A DNA stretch of 64,000 nt from Taibaiella chishuiensis (GCF_003014535.1 NZ_PYGD01000001.1:1625427-1689426); one strand, 5' to 3'; positions 1 through 8,175 are shown, counted from the first letter of the stretch. Notes: generated from the sequence alone by a model not told the origin. Made by a program: numbers and translations.

Positions 1-366
1 AGGTGAATACCTGTAGAGCTGCTATAGCTCCCATGCGCAACGCCCTCTATGAGAGACGTCGCGGGGAAGTCGATCATTTGTTGTGGTTGGAGTATCTCCC
101 TGAAGTACGCTGCGAAGAATGAGGAAAGTATTATTTGCAGTCGTCGCAGCGTCTCCTGCAAGGGACGCTGCGAGAAAGGTGGATACCTGTAGCGCGGCTA
201 TAGCTCCCCCGCACAACGTCCTCTATGAGAGGCGTCGCGGGGAAGTGTGCGCTTCTGTCGTCGCAGTGTCTCCTGGTAAGGGACGCTGCGAGATAGGTGG
301 ATACCTGTAGTGCGGCTATAGCCCCTCCCCCGCAACATCCCCTGCGAAGGACGTTGCGCGGGAAGC
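1..366. repeat. Alternating array of two hairpin-forming repeat units
   Basis: Two unit types alternate. Unit A (about 70 bp: 1-70, 177-246, 295-366) begins AGGTGGATACCTGTAG and contains a stem of the form CGCAACGTCC/GGACGTTGCG. Unit B (about 35 bp: 141-175, 258-293, with a degraded copy about 80-118) contains the stem CGCAGCGTC/GACGCTGCG. Differences between copies largely preserve pairing: A3 changes both stem arms and still pairs. Diverged B-like copies lie at about 1500-1535 and 2008-2042. No ORF with plausible composition covers the array, and the window begins at the start of an A unit, so the array may continue upstream. Palindromic extragenic (REP-like) elements are the best description; function unknown. 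Confidence 0.75.
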
Positions 367-434
367 CAATTGTTTGCTGTCCGGTAAGGGGTACTGGAGA
401 TCGTGAATCCGGCCGGGCAGCGTAAGCTTGGGTT

Positions 435-812
435 TTAGAATATAATTAAGGTTGCATTAGCAGTAGGCGAAGACTGGGTCCAGATCGCAGAGTAGAAATT
501 GCCGTTGACACATGGCGGATTGTTCATGTTGGTAGCGCTGGTTGCGTAAGTGTTATAGTTGGGCGATATGCCTACGATAAGAACAATCCGGTTAGGCGAG
601 TAGTAGTCGTAGGTCACTTTGCAGGCGATGAAGTCGTCTTCCTGCCAGAGGGGATCGATGTATGTCGTACCCGGTGGTGCTGTAGCGTATTGGGTAAAGC
701 TGAAATCCAGCGTAAACGTACAGCCCGTATGGTTATTTACCGTTACGGAATTGGCACGGGAGTTGCCGGCAGCACCGGCTATAAGGCATGCTGCTAAAAC
801 GAATCTTTTCAT
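435..812 (-). CDS. Small secreted protein, family paralog 1
   Basis: A 125-residue protein with an N-terminal signal peptide (MKRFVLAACLIAGAAG, likely cleavage after SRA) and a short exported domain. It belongs to a four-member paralogous family in this window sharing TVxNxTxC after the signal, a central K-x-x-Y segment, a second conserved Cys near residue 100, and the C-terminal signature WxQSxPTAxAxLxIF. The ending in alternating hydrophobic residues (LIIF) suggests a terminal beta strand. This copy is the most diverged upstream: the leader conserved in paralogs 2 and 4 is absent. I do not recognise a named family; the two Cys could form a disulfide. Periplasmic or surface location is inferred from the signal peptide only. 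Confidence 0.75.
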   Translation of the reverse strand: MKRFVLAACLIAGAAGNSRANSVTVNNHTGCTFTLDFSFTQYATAPPGTTYIDPLWQEDDFIACKVTYDYYSPNRIVLIVGISPNYNTYATSATNMNNPPCVNGNFYSAIWTQSSPTANATLIIF

Positions 813-944
813 GACGCAAAAATTAAATGGTTGAGCTAGAAAAAAGAGGAAGAAGCGGACCAGGTTGCGATTTGTAGCTGTTTTTGCCTGAAGGAGGGAA
901 TGCCGGGGGCGCGGTAAATTAAGTGAGATGCGGTTATTATGGAA

Positions 945-975
945 ACAGCCCGGTCGATAAAATCGGCCGGGCTGT
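945..975 (-). terminator. Hairpin downstream of small secreted paralog 2
   Basis: An inverted repeat ACAGCCCGG/CCGGGCTGT with inner pairing GTCGAT/ATCGGC and a small A-rich loop lies just downstream of the minus-strand gene ending at 993. The T-run on the minus side is short, so termination is likely but not strong. Confidence 0.55.
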
Positions 976-992
976 GTTGCTTGTGCTTTTGG

Positions 993-1364
993 TTAGAATA
1001 TCACTAATGTAGCATCAGCGGTAGGCGTGGACTGCGCCCAGCTACAGGTATAGAAGCTGGAGCTGGTAAGGCAGGCCGGGCCAGGCGAGTAAGCCGAGCT
1101 GTTGGCATAAGGCGGAAAGCCCGGAGGAATGCCCACACCGATAGAGATAGACCCTGGCAAACCATAGTTGTACACGATCTTGGTGGCAACAAAGTCGGGG
1201 CTGGACGTAAAGGTATACGTGCCGGGGCCTACCACCAGTAAGGTGCCCGCGCTGGTGCTCAAGGTGTAGGTACATGGGGTCAGGTTGTGCACGGTCATGG
1301 TGTTGGCCGTAGTGGTGCCATAGGCGCCCAGCAGGGTAGCGGCAGCTAATAGTAATCTTTTCAT
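993..1364 (-). CDS. Small secreted protein, family paralog 2
   Basis: A 123-residue secreted protein of the same family as 435-812, 4238-4627 and 4832-5206. It has a signal peptide (MKRLLLAAATLLGAYG...TAN), the NLTPCTY motif, a YNYGLPGSISIGVGIPPG core shared closely with paralog 4, a second Cys (PACLT), and the end WAQSTPTADATLVIF. Its upstream region contains TACATT followed by TATCCATTAACCT, which is also found upstream of paralog 4, suggesting common control or recent duplication. A hairpin follows the gene. Function unknown; no catalytic motif is visible and the size fits a structural, binding or secreted effector-type role. Confidence 0.8.
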   Translation of the reverse strand: MKRLLLAAATLLGAYGTTTANTMTVHNLTPCTYTLSTSAGTLLVVGPGTYTFTSSPDFVATKIVYNYGLPGSISIGVGIPPGFPPYANSSAYSPGPACLTSSSFYTCSWAQSTPTADATLVIF

Positions 1365-1586
1365 AAAATAAAAATTGTGAGGTTAATGGATATTTAAATG
1401 TATGTATGTTGTTTGAATATTACCGGCCCCGTTTGACCAAGCGCTATTTTATCGGTACGAACACATGGTTTTTTTGATAACTTCCTTTTACAGTTCTTGT
1501 CGTCGCAGTGTTTTCCGAAAGGAAGCTATGTGCAGTATAGAAAGTACCCGCTTGTTGTAATAGGCTGCTGATCGCTATTAATAGCC

Positions 1587-1623
1587 AAAAAGCAGACCAC
1601 CCGTTGGGGTGGCCTGCTTTTTT
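1587..1623. terminator. Strong hairpin, bidirectional terminator
   Basis: The stem AAGCAGnCCACCC/GGGTGGnCTGCTT with a GTTG-type loop is followed by a T-run on the plus strand and by TTTT on the minus strand. It lies just downstream of the minus-strand peptide gene ending at 1647, so it most likely terminates that transcript. Confidence 0.8.
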
Positions 1624-1646
1624 TAGTTTTTCGCATCAACAAAAGC

Positions 1647-1859
1647 TTAGCAAATAGGGGTGCGTGTGGTCCAGGTACCGCCGCATTCCGGTCCGCAGGT
1701 GTAACCGGCAGTAGCGCAAGCTACCTGGGGTGTAGAGCAAGCCGATACTGTCCAATCTGTAGCGGCGCCACCGACAACTTTTTCCTGTACGGTCAGGCTG
1801 GAAATAATGCCTTTGCTTAAAAAAAGTTTTTTGTCCAAAGCTAATTTCCCTTTTTTCAT
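1647..1859 (-). CDS. Lanthipeptide-type (RiPP) precursor peptide, orphan
   Basis: A 70-residue peptide whose first 31 residues match the leader style of Bacteroidota natural-product precursors annotated as class I lanthipeptide: a Lys-rich start, the KLxLxK-x-x-I-x-x-L pattern (here KKLFLSKGIISSL), and a double-glycine end (EKVVGG). The predicted core of 39 residues carries five Cys, nine Thr and two Ser, well suited to dehydration and thioether formation or to disulfides. The GG site implies cleavage by a C39-peptidase transporter. No LanB, LanC, LanM, radical-SAM or ABC-peptidase gene is present in the window, so maturation must come from elsewhere or the gene is a remnant. It has its own terminator. 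The family call is by motif; modification is inference. Confidence 0.65.
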   Translation of the reverse strand: MKKGKLALDKKLFLSKGIISSLTVQEKVVGGAATDWTVSACSTPQVACATAGYTCGPECGGTWTTRTPIC

Positions 1860-2144
1860 AAAATGTGGTTTAGGTGAATGTCAAAGTTCAGAAGCTACAA
1901 GTGCATTTTATGCCCCTGCTCATTTTGTTTGCCGGAGTCGTTTAATACGGCTGTGTAGATTGAATCAGCTTTCGATTGCTATCGGTCGAACAAACTTAAG
2001 GATTGGGTGTCACTGTAGCGTTTCCTGCCAAGGGGTGCTGCAATGTCTAAACCTGCTCTGCAGGAAGCATCTCACGCCGAAATAATAAACAACATACCGC
2101 CAATCCTGGTTTTTAGTTATTTTGCGGAGCCCTTGCGTGTCACG

Positions 2145-4163
2145 ATGAATAAAAAGTATAACGCCGCAATACGCCTGCGCCTGCCGGTAATAAGAGCATT
2201 GCGCTTCCTTAGCCTGCTTGCCTGTTGTGGCATGTATTATACCTGTCCTGCGCAGCAAAAGAACGGCAACAGTTACGAGGCAGCTATCGCCCTGATAGAT
2301 GATGCTACCGGTTATGATATAGCCGGCTACGACACCCTATACCGGCTTATGGTATTACATAGCAGTCGTAATAAACGGCAAAGTACCGTGTATTGGGGCT
2401 GGATTATATCCCGCAACAAAGACGGTATTGATTTTCTCTGCGACCAGGGGCGGGAAATGCACATCGCCAGTGCGCATATCGTGGGTACAAAGGCGTTTGC
2501 CCACCACAGCAAGGACATCGGGGCTTACCTGGACGAGCCTGTATACGATGCCTGGACAGCGGTTTGGGCTTATAATTATTTGCCCGCTTTATGGTTCCAC
2601 AAAAAAGAAAGATCCGATGATGCGCGCCGTTTGCTGAGCAGGAATAATATCTTCCCCGACAGCGCAACGATAATTACCAATGTAGGTACTTTTTATTTTG
2701 ATGCGATGCTCAAAGCTTATACCGAAGAGCGCAACTATGCAAAAGCAATACAGTTCGGTACTCATTTAAGCAAACCGGTGTTTAAGGACTACCCTTACCA
2801 GCCGGAAATTGTAAAGCTTACGGCACAGCTCCGGGGGCGCCCCGATGATTTTATGACGTTCCGTTTGCCCGGATATAAAGCATGGGATAGTATAAAGCAA
2901 ACCCTGAACAGGACCGGGCAAATTCAATTCCTGGCAGACCGCCTGCGCCTGATCAATTGCATCCAGCCCGGGCAGCCGGCCGGTATCAGTTATACCATGG
3001 ACCAGGTTGCTGTTTCCTATGCTTATTGTACCGAAAAGAAGGATTGCGATTACTGGGAGCCTGCCGGACGATACGCCGTACTGAATCCCTATAACGAGCT
3101 AAAAGCAATGCACCTCAATACGCAGGAGCTTAAGCTGCTCCTGCCTTTAATGCCGGAGGGCGCCTATATCCCGTCCTATTCTTATTTCCGGAACTTTGCA
3201 CCCGGGCGTACGTTGCATCGCTTAAGCTGGGTGGTAAACGACCTGCTGTTCGATATCACGCAAAAACGGTTTGTTCGTAACGGCGATTTCGATAAGCTGG
3301 ATGCTGCGCAGCAAAAAGAGCTGGTAGCCAGGATAGCCGCCTGGTGTGATGAACATAGAGATCTTGACGCCGCGGGAATAACCCGGCAAATCCTTTATGA
3401 AACAGATGCCTGGCAGGAGTTTAATAAAGCGCTGGCTTCGGCTGTTAACGCAGGCGATAGTGTGGTCGTTCCCGTACTGGAAAAACGGTTTGATGATTTT
3501 ACCGGTGGTAGCTGGCCCAGTCAGCAAGGTGTGATGGCCCGTGTTATGTTTGAAAAAGGAAGCATAAAAAATAATGCCACGGTAAGCCGCTGGCATAAGG
3601 ACGCTGCAGACAATTGGGTCGTGTTGTGGACTTCGCTTTTTCTTGTAAAAAATGATCCTGCCGCTTATACAATGGCGATGCAGCGCTTAACGGCCCTGTT
3701 GAAGCAATGCGACGGTACCACCTATTATCCGCACGTTATAGATCTGCTGCTGGCACTTCCTGATCCGGCGGCGCGGCAATTGGCCGAAGGTATACTGGCT
3801 AAAGAACATTTTCAAAGCATGATGGATTGGGAATACTATTGTGGCTTTGTCAAAAAACTGCTGCAGGCCCGCAGCGATTATACCTGCCGCTTTCTGTGTG
3901 AGGGGCTCAATGGTCTGAAGTTTACCGAAAGCAAGGCCGGTAGGCTTTATCCTGACGATAGGTTTGTAATGGCGGCCGAACAGTTGCGTGGCCGGGCTTA
4001 TGATTCCGGGTGGCCGGCCCGGAAGAAGAAGGACTACAGCCTGGAACTGGCACAGTGGCTGGCCCGGGAATATGAGGTATATAAGAACGGTGGCAAGTGT
4101 GCTTTAGACCTTTCGGTTACTAAAGCGGGCGCCCCCGATTTTTTCCTGGATGCACCGGAGTAA
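2145..4163 (+). CDS. Large exported protein of unknown function
   Basis: The ATG at 2145 is preferred over upstream in-frame codons because it is preceded by GGAG and opens a signal peptide (basic start, then LRFLSLLACCGMYYTCPAQ). LLAC fits a lipobox, so it may be a lipoprotein; otherwise cleavage would be near PAQ. The mature part, about 640 residues, is rich in aromatic and charged residues with many predicted helices and no motif I can name. It sits alone on the plus strand within a block of minus-strand small secreted genes, without an operon partner. No catalytic signature is visible; a helical-repeat surface protein is possible but unproven. Confidence 0.75.
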   Translation: MNKKYNAAIRLRLPVIRALRFLSLLACCGMYYTCPAQQKNGNSYEAAIALIDDATGYDIAGYDTLYRLMVLHSSRNKRQSTVYWGWIISRNKDGIDFLCDQGREMHIASAHIVGTKAFAHHSKDIGAYLDEPVYDAWTAVWAYNYLPALWFHKKERSDDARRLLSRNNIFPDSATIITNVGTFYFDAMLKAYTEERNYAKAIQFGTHLSKPVFKDYPYQPEIVKLTAQLRGRPDDFMTFRLPGYKAWDSIKQTLNRTGQIQFLADRLRLINCIQPGQPAGISYTMDQVAVSYAYCTEKKDCDYWEPAGRYAVLNPYNELKAMHLNTQELKLLLPLMPEGAYIPSYSYFRNFAPGRTLHRLSWVVNDLLFDITQKRFVRNGDFDKLDAAQQKELVARIAAWCDEHRDLDAAGITRQILYETDAWQEFNKALASAVNAGDSVVVPVLEKRFDDFTGGSWPSQQGVMARVMFEKGSIKNNATVSRWHKDAADNWVVLWTSLFLVKNDPAAYTMAMQRLTALLKQCDGTTYYPHVIDLLLALPDPAARQLAEGILAKEHFQSMMDWEYYCGFVKKLLQARSDYTCRFLCEGLNGLKFTESKAGRLYPDDRFVMAAEQLRGRAYDSGWPARKKKDYSLELAQWLAREYEVYKNGGKCALDLSVTKAGAPDFFLDAPE

Positions 4164-4203
4164 AGCCGCTTAAGGGTTTGACGCTATTACCCGTCCATGA
4201 TGC

Positions 4204-4225
4204 GGCTGCCCGGTTGACCGGGCAG
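4204..4225 (-). terminator. GC-rich hairpin after small secreted paralog 3
   Basis: The inverted repeat GCTGCCCGGT/CCGGGCAGC with a three-base loop lies between convergent genes. There is no clear T-run, so its function as a terminator is tentative. Confidence 0.4.
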
Positions 4226-4237
4226 CCGGGCAGCCGC

Positions 4238-4627
4238 TTAGAATATGACCAGTTGTATATCGGCGGTCAACGATTGTTGCTGCCAGAAGATCGTATAATA
4301 ACCATTGGCAACGCAAAGCATATCGTTGATTAAAAGGGAGCTGTTGGCATAGGAAGGGAACAAGGGGGTAAAACCCGCTTCGATTGAAATGGCATTCGGT
4401 GTGCCATAGTTATAGATGGCCGATCCGGAGATGAAATTGTTCGCAGTCGTAGACTGGGCGGTAACTGTTCCCGGTACAGACTGGAGGATATAGTAGGGAA
4501 AAGGAACATCTGAGCGGAGCTTAACCATAAAAATGCAATCCGTCAGGTTGTAGACCGTGATTTTGTTGGCGTGGACCATGCCCGAACTAAAGAGCAGGAC
4601 GAGGACGCCTGTTAATAATCGTTTCAT
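4238..4627 (-). CDS. Small secreted protein, family paralog 3
   Basis: A 129-residue secreted protein, the most diverged paralog in sequence: signal peptide MKRLLTGVLVLLFSSG...HAN, then ITVYNLTDCIF, a YNYGTPNAISIEAGFTP core and a second Cys (MLCVAN). The end is WQQQSLTADIQLVIF, where the usual SPTA is SLTA. The spacing between the two Cys is longer than in the others. It shares orientation with paralog 4 (200 bp upstream), but a terminator lies between them, so the two genes are transcribed separately. Function unknown. Confidence 0.75.
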   Translation of the reverse strand: MKRLLTGVLVLLFSSGMVHANKITVYNLTDCIFMVKLRSDVPFPYYILQSVPGTVTAQSTTANNFISGSAIYNYGTPNAISIEAGFTPLFPSYANSSLLINDMLCVANGYYTIFWQQQSLTADIQLVIF

Positions 4628-4784
4628 TTAATAAAATTTGTACGGTTAAAAAATAAGGAGCGGTTGTTAATACGCAAATACGAAGAAAAGCACATTGCTT
4701 GCCGGTTCTGTTGCAACAACTCTTTTCTGCAGCCGGGTGAAAAAAAAATCCTGGCGCAGCAGGAGCAGGTTCCTGTTATTAAAA

Positions 4785-4817
4785 AAAGCCCGGTCACTTA
4801 TAAAGTGGCCGGGCTTT
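4785..4817 (-). terminator. Rho-independent terminator of small secreted paralog 4
   Basis: The stem AAAGCCCGGnCACTT/AAGTGnCCGGGCTTT has a short loop and is followed by a run of T on the minus strand, directly after the gene ending at 4832. Confidence 0.85.
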
Positions 4818-4831
4818 GTGTTTGATCGCTA

Positions 4832-5206
4832 TTAGAATATCATCAATTGCGCATCTGCCGTTGGCGACGACTGCGACCAGGCTACGGAATAAAAACCGTT
4901 GGTAACGCAAGGCGGATTATTGGGAGACGAAAGACTATTGGCGTAAGAAACGTAACCGGGCACGATACCTGCACCGATAGAGATACGGCCTGGTAAGCCA
5001 TCGTTATAGATGACTTTACAAACGGTAAGATCAGCGGCTCCGGGAGCGGAAGTGACGATGGTTTCGCCGGGAGCCATGGTCATCATTATAGAGCTGAAGT
5101 CTAAGGTAAAGGTACAGCCCGTAAGGTTGCGAACGGTTACTGAATTGGCGTGTGTAAAGCCGCAAGCGCCGGCTAAAGCAACTGCTGCTAACAGTAGTTT
5201 TTTCAT
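4832..5206 (-). CDS. Small secreted protein, family paralog 4
   Basis: A 124-residue secreted protein with signal peptide MKKLLLAAVALAGACG...HAN, the motif TVRNLTGCTFTLDFS (nearly identical to paralog 1), GLPGRISIGAGIVPG (as in paralog 2), second Cys in NPPCVTN, and the end WSQSSPTADAQLMIF. It has the family consensus best preserved. The leader upstream of its ATG shares TACATT and TATCCATTAACCT with paralog 2 at the same distance. A good terminator follows. The gene stands alone as one transcript; its function is unknown. Confidence 0.8.
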   Translation of the reverse strand: MKKLLLAAVALAGACGFTHANSVTVRNLTGCTFTLDFSSIMMTMAPGETIVTSAPGAADLTVCKVIYNDGLPGRISIGAGIVPGYVSYANSLSSPNNPPCVTNGFYSVAWSQSSPTADAQLMIF

Positions 5207-5236
5207 GAAATAATAATTTTTTAGGTTAATGGATAC

Positions 5237-5620
5237 GCTAATGTAGCGGTATTCAACCTATGACTGATTACATATTGTGCAAAACGATAATTTGTAAGGA
5301 CGAACATAGAACTGCAAATGGCAAACGAAGTACCGTATACATACAGGCATCGGAACGCCTGTTGGCCTGAGCTGCCTTTTCCTGGTTGTTAACTACACGA
5401 AGCTTAAAGCTTGTCCTTCCTTTCCTGTTGATGGCGACATAAATATCCCGGTTTTGTAGCCGGTTATTTCGTGATCGACGGGATGATGCGTTGGGCATTA
5501 TATTGTCCGGCCTGATGTTAGGGACTATTGAAAGTCTTATGCAGCGTGTTTTTTAGGCGGAGGAGCGGTGTCGCTCCGGAGTGCCTGGTCCCGGAGTATG
5601 CTGGCGCCGGTTTTTAAAAC
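5237..5620. other. Intergenic stretch without a recognised gene
   Basis: Between the minus-strand secreted gene and the plus-strand TIR operon I find the upstream leader of the former but no convincing gene. A 76-codon minus-strand reading frame (5268-5498) has no signal, motif or start context. Confidence 0.5.
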
Positions 5621-5667
5621 TACCTATCGATAGGTATATGGTATTTTTTTAATGCCTGTTAGTTTTG
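5621..5667 (+). promoter_or_regulatory. TIR operon promoter with perfect 16-bp palindrome
   Basis: TAGTTTTG at 5660-5667 fits the Bacteroidota -7 consensus TAnnTTTG. The perfect palindrome TACCTATCGATAGGTA occupies 5621-5636, about 24 bp upstream of the -7 element, where it would abut or overlap the -33 region. That is a typical operator position. The implied transcript start near 5674 places the ATG at 5710 as the first usable start. Confidence 0.6.
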
Positions 5668-5709
5668 TCCCATTGTTCATCATTAACACGTATACCCTTA
5701 CGCTTCATT

Positions 5710-6582
5710 ATGCTAAACGACGTATTTATAAGTTATACCCAACCGGACCGGCATGTTGCGTGCTACATGCATGATATGTTGCAGCATAACGGTTGGGTCA
5801 GTTGGATGGCGCTTTCCAGCAGCCACGGTATCTCTACCGGGATCCCGTTTGAAAGTCAGGTAGTGGAAGCGATCCGCAATAGCAGGGTATTTGTTTTGAT
5901 CTACTCCGATTATTGTAACCGGTCGGCAGATGTGATCCAGGAAATACGGCACCGTAATAAACTGCATCCGACCATCATTATACGGCTCGATGATTCTGAG
6001 TACCGTGCCGATCTTTCTTATCACCTGAGGGGCATCCAGCATATACAGACAGATCCCGATAATCTGGCACCCGCGGCAGACGCTTTATCGCGGGATGTGC
6101 AAAAAGTTATTAAAGGCGCCAACCCTGAAGGTATAGGATCGGCAGACTCTACGGACAAAATCCTTTTCAAGGAAGGGCTAGCGGCACTTCGCGTAAAAAA
6201 CTATGCGCTGGCCGTCGAGAAATTCCGGAGGCACAAGACGATTGCGTCATCCGGTGCCGATACCCTGTTCTATTTGTCGCTCGCCACTATCGGGGGCAGG
6301 AAGATCAGGAAAATGGATGGCCTGCAGGTACATGCATTGGAAGATATATTGTCTCCTGCCGTGCCGGATAAAAAGGGAGCCGGGCACGCCAGTATATTGC
6401 TTGCGATCATCAAACAGGATTACTACCAGGGAAATGGCTTCAGGATACCTGCTCCGGGGATCGGGGAACTGCTTGCCGGTGCCGTTTTACCCCCCGACAA
6501 AAGGGATGATTTGCTCTGTCATCTTAATGAGCCGCAAAGCCAGGTATGGCGCGAGTTGCTTCACAAACAAAAACATGGATAA
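5710..6582 (+). CDS. TIR domain protein with C-terminal TPR-like region
   Basis: A 290-residue cytoplasmic protein, first gene of an eight-gene operon. Residues 1-125 form a TIR domain: strand A FISYTQPD, then VVEAIRNSRVFVLIYSDYC and SADVIQEI, where Glu79 is in the position of the catalytic Glu of NAD-cleaving TIR enzymes. Residues about 145-175 (FKEGLAALRVKNYALAVEKF) look like a TPR hairpin followed by more helices. TIR domains in bacteria are commonly effectors that hydrolyse NAD or make cyclic ADP-ribose signals; whether this one is active is inference. An upstream in-frame start at 5665 is rejected because it would lie inside the promoter. The next gene begins 3 bp after the stop. Confidence 0.85.
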   Translation: MLNDVFISYTQPDRHVACYMHDMLQHNGWVSWMALSSSHGISTGIPFESQVVEAIRNSRVFVLIYSDYCNRSADVIQEIRHRNKLHPTIIIRLDDSEYRADLSYHLRGIQHIQTDPDNLAPAADALSRDVQKVIKGANPEGIGSADSTDKILFKEGLAALRVKNYALAVEKFRRHKTIASSGADTLFYLSLATIGGRKIRKMDGLQVHALEDILSPAVPDKKGAGHASILLAIIKQDYYQGNGFRIPAPGIGELLAGAVLPPDKRDDLLCHLNEPQSQVWRELLHKQKHG

Positions 6583-6585
6583 CAT

Positions 6586-7398
6586 ATGACTACCTATAGC
6601 CGGAAAGAACGAAAGGAACGCGTACTTAAATATTTTATGGCAACACCGTCGAAACCCAAAAATGTGTTTTGGGGCATTATATTGGTTGGCCTGGTAGTGC
6701 TCATAATTAAAGGTTACCTGCAAGATGATGCAACGGGTATTGCGTTCATCATCGTTGGACTGCTGGGTTTATACGCCGCGCTGAAAAAGTTTATAACGAT
6801 TACGCGTAAATATTGGTTTGAGTTTAAGCGCTCGGAACCCAAAGCTACCGATAAGGAAATGGATGGATGGCTTAGTGACTGCTACCGCATTGTGCTGGAA
6901 GAGGCGAAACGAAGGCTGGGTATTGATGAAGAAGACATCAGCGCAGATCCTTTCTGGATCGACGGACCGGGCGCCGCATCATCGATAGCCCCGGGAAGAG
7001 ACCTTGTACTGCGTTTTAACCAGCACAATATCCTGCTGCTGTTTCTTACGGATCATAATATAGCAACCTATAAGTGCATCTTCGACCTGGGACTCGGCGA
7101 GATCCTGTCGGATAGTACGCAGGAGTTTCCTTATCGCGATATTACCAACCTGGAAACAAAAACGGCTGCAGATACCTTCTACTACTACAAAGGGGCGGAG
7201 AAAACTATGGTAAGAGGTATCCAGACGTTAAGCCTGCACACATCGGGCGGCAACCTGACTTCGGCCAACTTCTTTTTTAGGAGAGACATCGATGAGGATT
7301 ATAAAGTGCCGCCCTCGAATGCGGATCTTACCATAAAAGCCATTCGCCAAAAACTTATGGAATACAAAAACAGGTATGGCCATCACCGTACTGCTTAA
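6586..7398 (+). CDS. Two-TM membrane protein of the TIR operon
   Basis: A 270-residue protein with a basic N-terminus, two adjacent hydrophobic segments (about residues 26-43, VFWGIILVGLVVLIIKG, and 48-66) and a soluble C-terminal domain of about 200 residues facing the cytoplasm if the basic ends follow the positive-inside rule. The soluble part begins with a helical segment (WLSDCYRIVLEEAKRRLG) and continues with a mostly beta region. I recognise no family. It starts 3 bp after the TIR gene, so the two are translated from one message. It may anchor the TIR or kinase components to the membrane, an inference from context. Confidence 0.7.
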   Translation: MTTYSRKERKERVLKYFMATPSKPKNVFWGIILVGLVVLIIKGYLQDDATGIAFIIVGLLGLYAALKKFITITRKYWFEFKRSEPKATDKEMDGWLSDCYRIVLEEAKRRLGIDEEDISADPFWIDGPGAASSIAPGRDLVLRFNQHNILLLFLTDHNIATYKCIFDLGLGEILSDSTQEFPYRDITNLETKTAADTFYYYKGAEKTMVRGIQTLSLHTSGGNLTSANFFFRRDIDEDYKVPPSNADLTIKAIRQKLMEYKNRYGHHRTA

Positions 7399-7477
7399 AA
7401 CACAAAAGGACAGCAGGTTTCCTGCCGCCGCGATCTGAAATTGTCATCTCTTCTTTAAACGCAAAACAAACATAAAT

Positions 7478-8161
7478 ATGAGCAACCAGGGACTTAAATA
7501 CAATGTAGACCTTGTATTCTGTATCGACGTTACAGGAAGTATGCACGGTATACTGGAAACCGTGAAATCAAATGCATTGAAAATGTACCCCGATTTACAG
7601 CGGGCTTTGGAGGAAAAGGATAAGAACGTTGAAGCCCTCCGGATTAAAGTAATTGCCTACAGGGACTTCTATGCCGACGGTAGTGATGCCGTCCTGAGTA
7701 CCGAGTTTATAGACATAAAGAATGATGCCGGTAAATTCGAATCCTTTGTGCGTACCCTACGTCCCGAGGGCGGCGGTGATGAGCCGGAAAATGGCCTCGA
7801 AGCTTTAGCGCTTGCCATGAGGTCCGACTGGGTAAGGGAAGGAGACCGGCAGCGGCATATCATCGTCGTATGGTCCGATGCTTCTACTCATCCCCTCGAG
7901 AAAAGCAGGCATGGTGCTGGCGAAAACTATCCGGAAGGTATGCCTGCTGACTTTAACGAGTTGACGGATTGGTGGGACGGCCAGACTTATATGAGCAACC
8001 GTTCGGCAAAGCGCCTGGTTATATTCGCACCGGATTGTAATGCCTGGACCGATATTGCCACACATTGGGAAAACACGGTACACTACCCGTCGAAGGCGGG
8101 ACAGGGACTGGCCGATGTGGATTATAAAACGATTATGAGTGCAATTATCAATAGTATTTAA
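7478..8161 (+). CDS. vWA domain protein, TerY-like
   Basis: A 227-residue, nearly single-domain von Willebrand A protein. The MIDAS metal site is visible: DVTGSM (Asp17, Thr19/Ser21 region), an acidic segment GGGDEPENG and the late strand VVWSDAST. Length and architecture fit the stand-alone TerY-type vWA proteins found with PP2C phosphatases and Ser/Thr kinases (the TerY-P triad described from comparative genomics). It is followed 14 bp later by the phosphatase gene. The 79-bp gap before it is the largest in the operon and could hold an internal start, though no clear TAnnTTTG is seen. Likely a metal-dependent protein-binding scaffold regulated by phosphorylation. Confidence 0.85.
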   Translation: MSNQGLKYNVDLVFCIDVTGSMHGILETVKSNALKMYPDLQRALEEKDKNVEALRIKVIAYRDFYADGSDAVLSTEFIDIKNDAGKFESFVRTLRPEGGGDEPENGLEALALAMRSDWVREGDRQRHIIVVWSDASTHPLEKSRHGAGENYPEGMPADFNELTDWWDGQTYMSNRSAKRLVIFAPDCNAWTDIATHWENTVHYPSKAGQGLADVDYKTIMSAIINSI

Positions 8162-8175
8162 ATACGGGCTTTATC

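Noticed and set aside
119-310. Short reading frames within the repeat array (also 22-216 on the minus strand)
   Set aside because: They lie wholly in hairpin repeats, have low-complexity composition and no start context.
1-366. Possible CRISPR array
   Set aside because: The units are long (about 70 and 35 bp), form internal hairpins, alternate, and have no uniform unique spacers; no cas genes are present.
5268-5498. 76-codon minus-strand frame
   Set aside because: No ribosome site, motif or signal, and atypical composition; it lies in a plain intergenic region.
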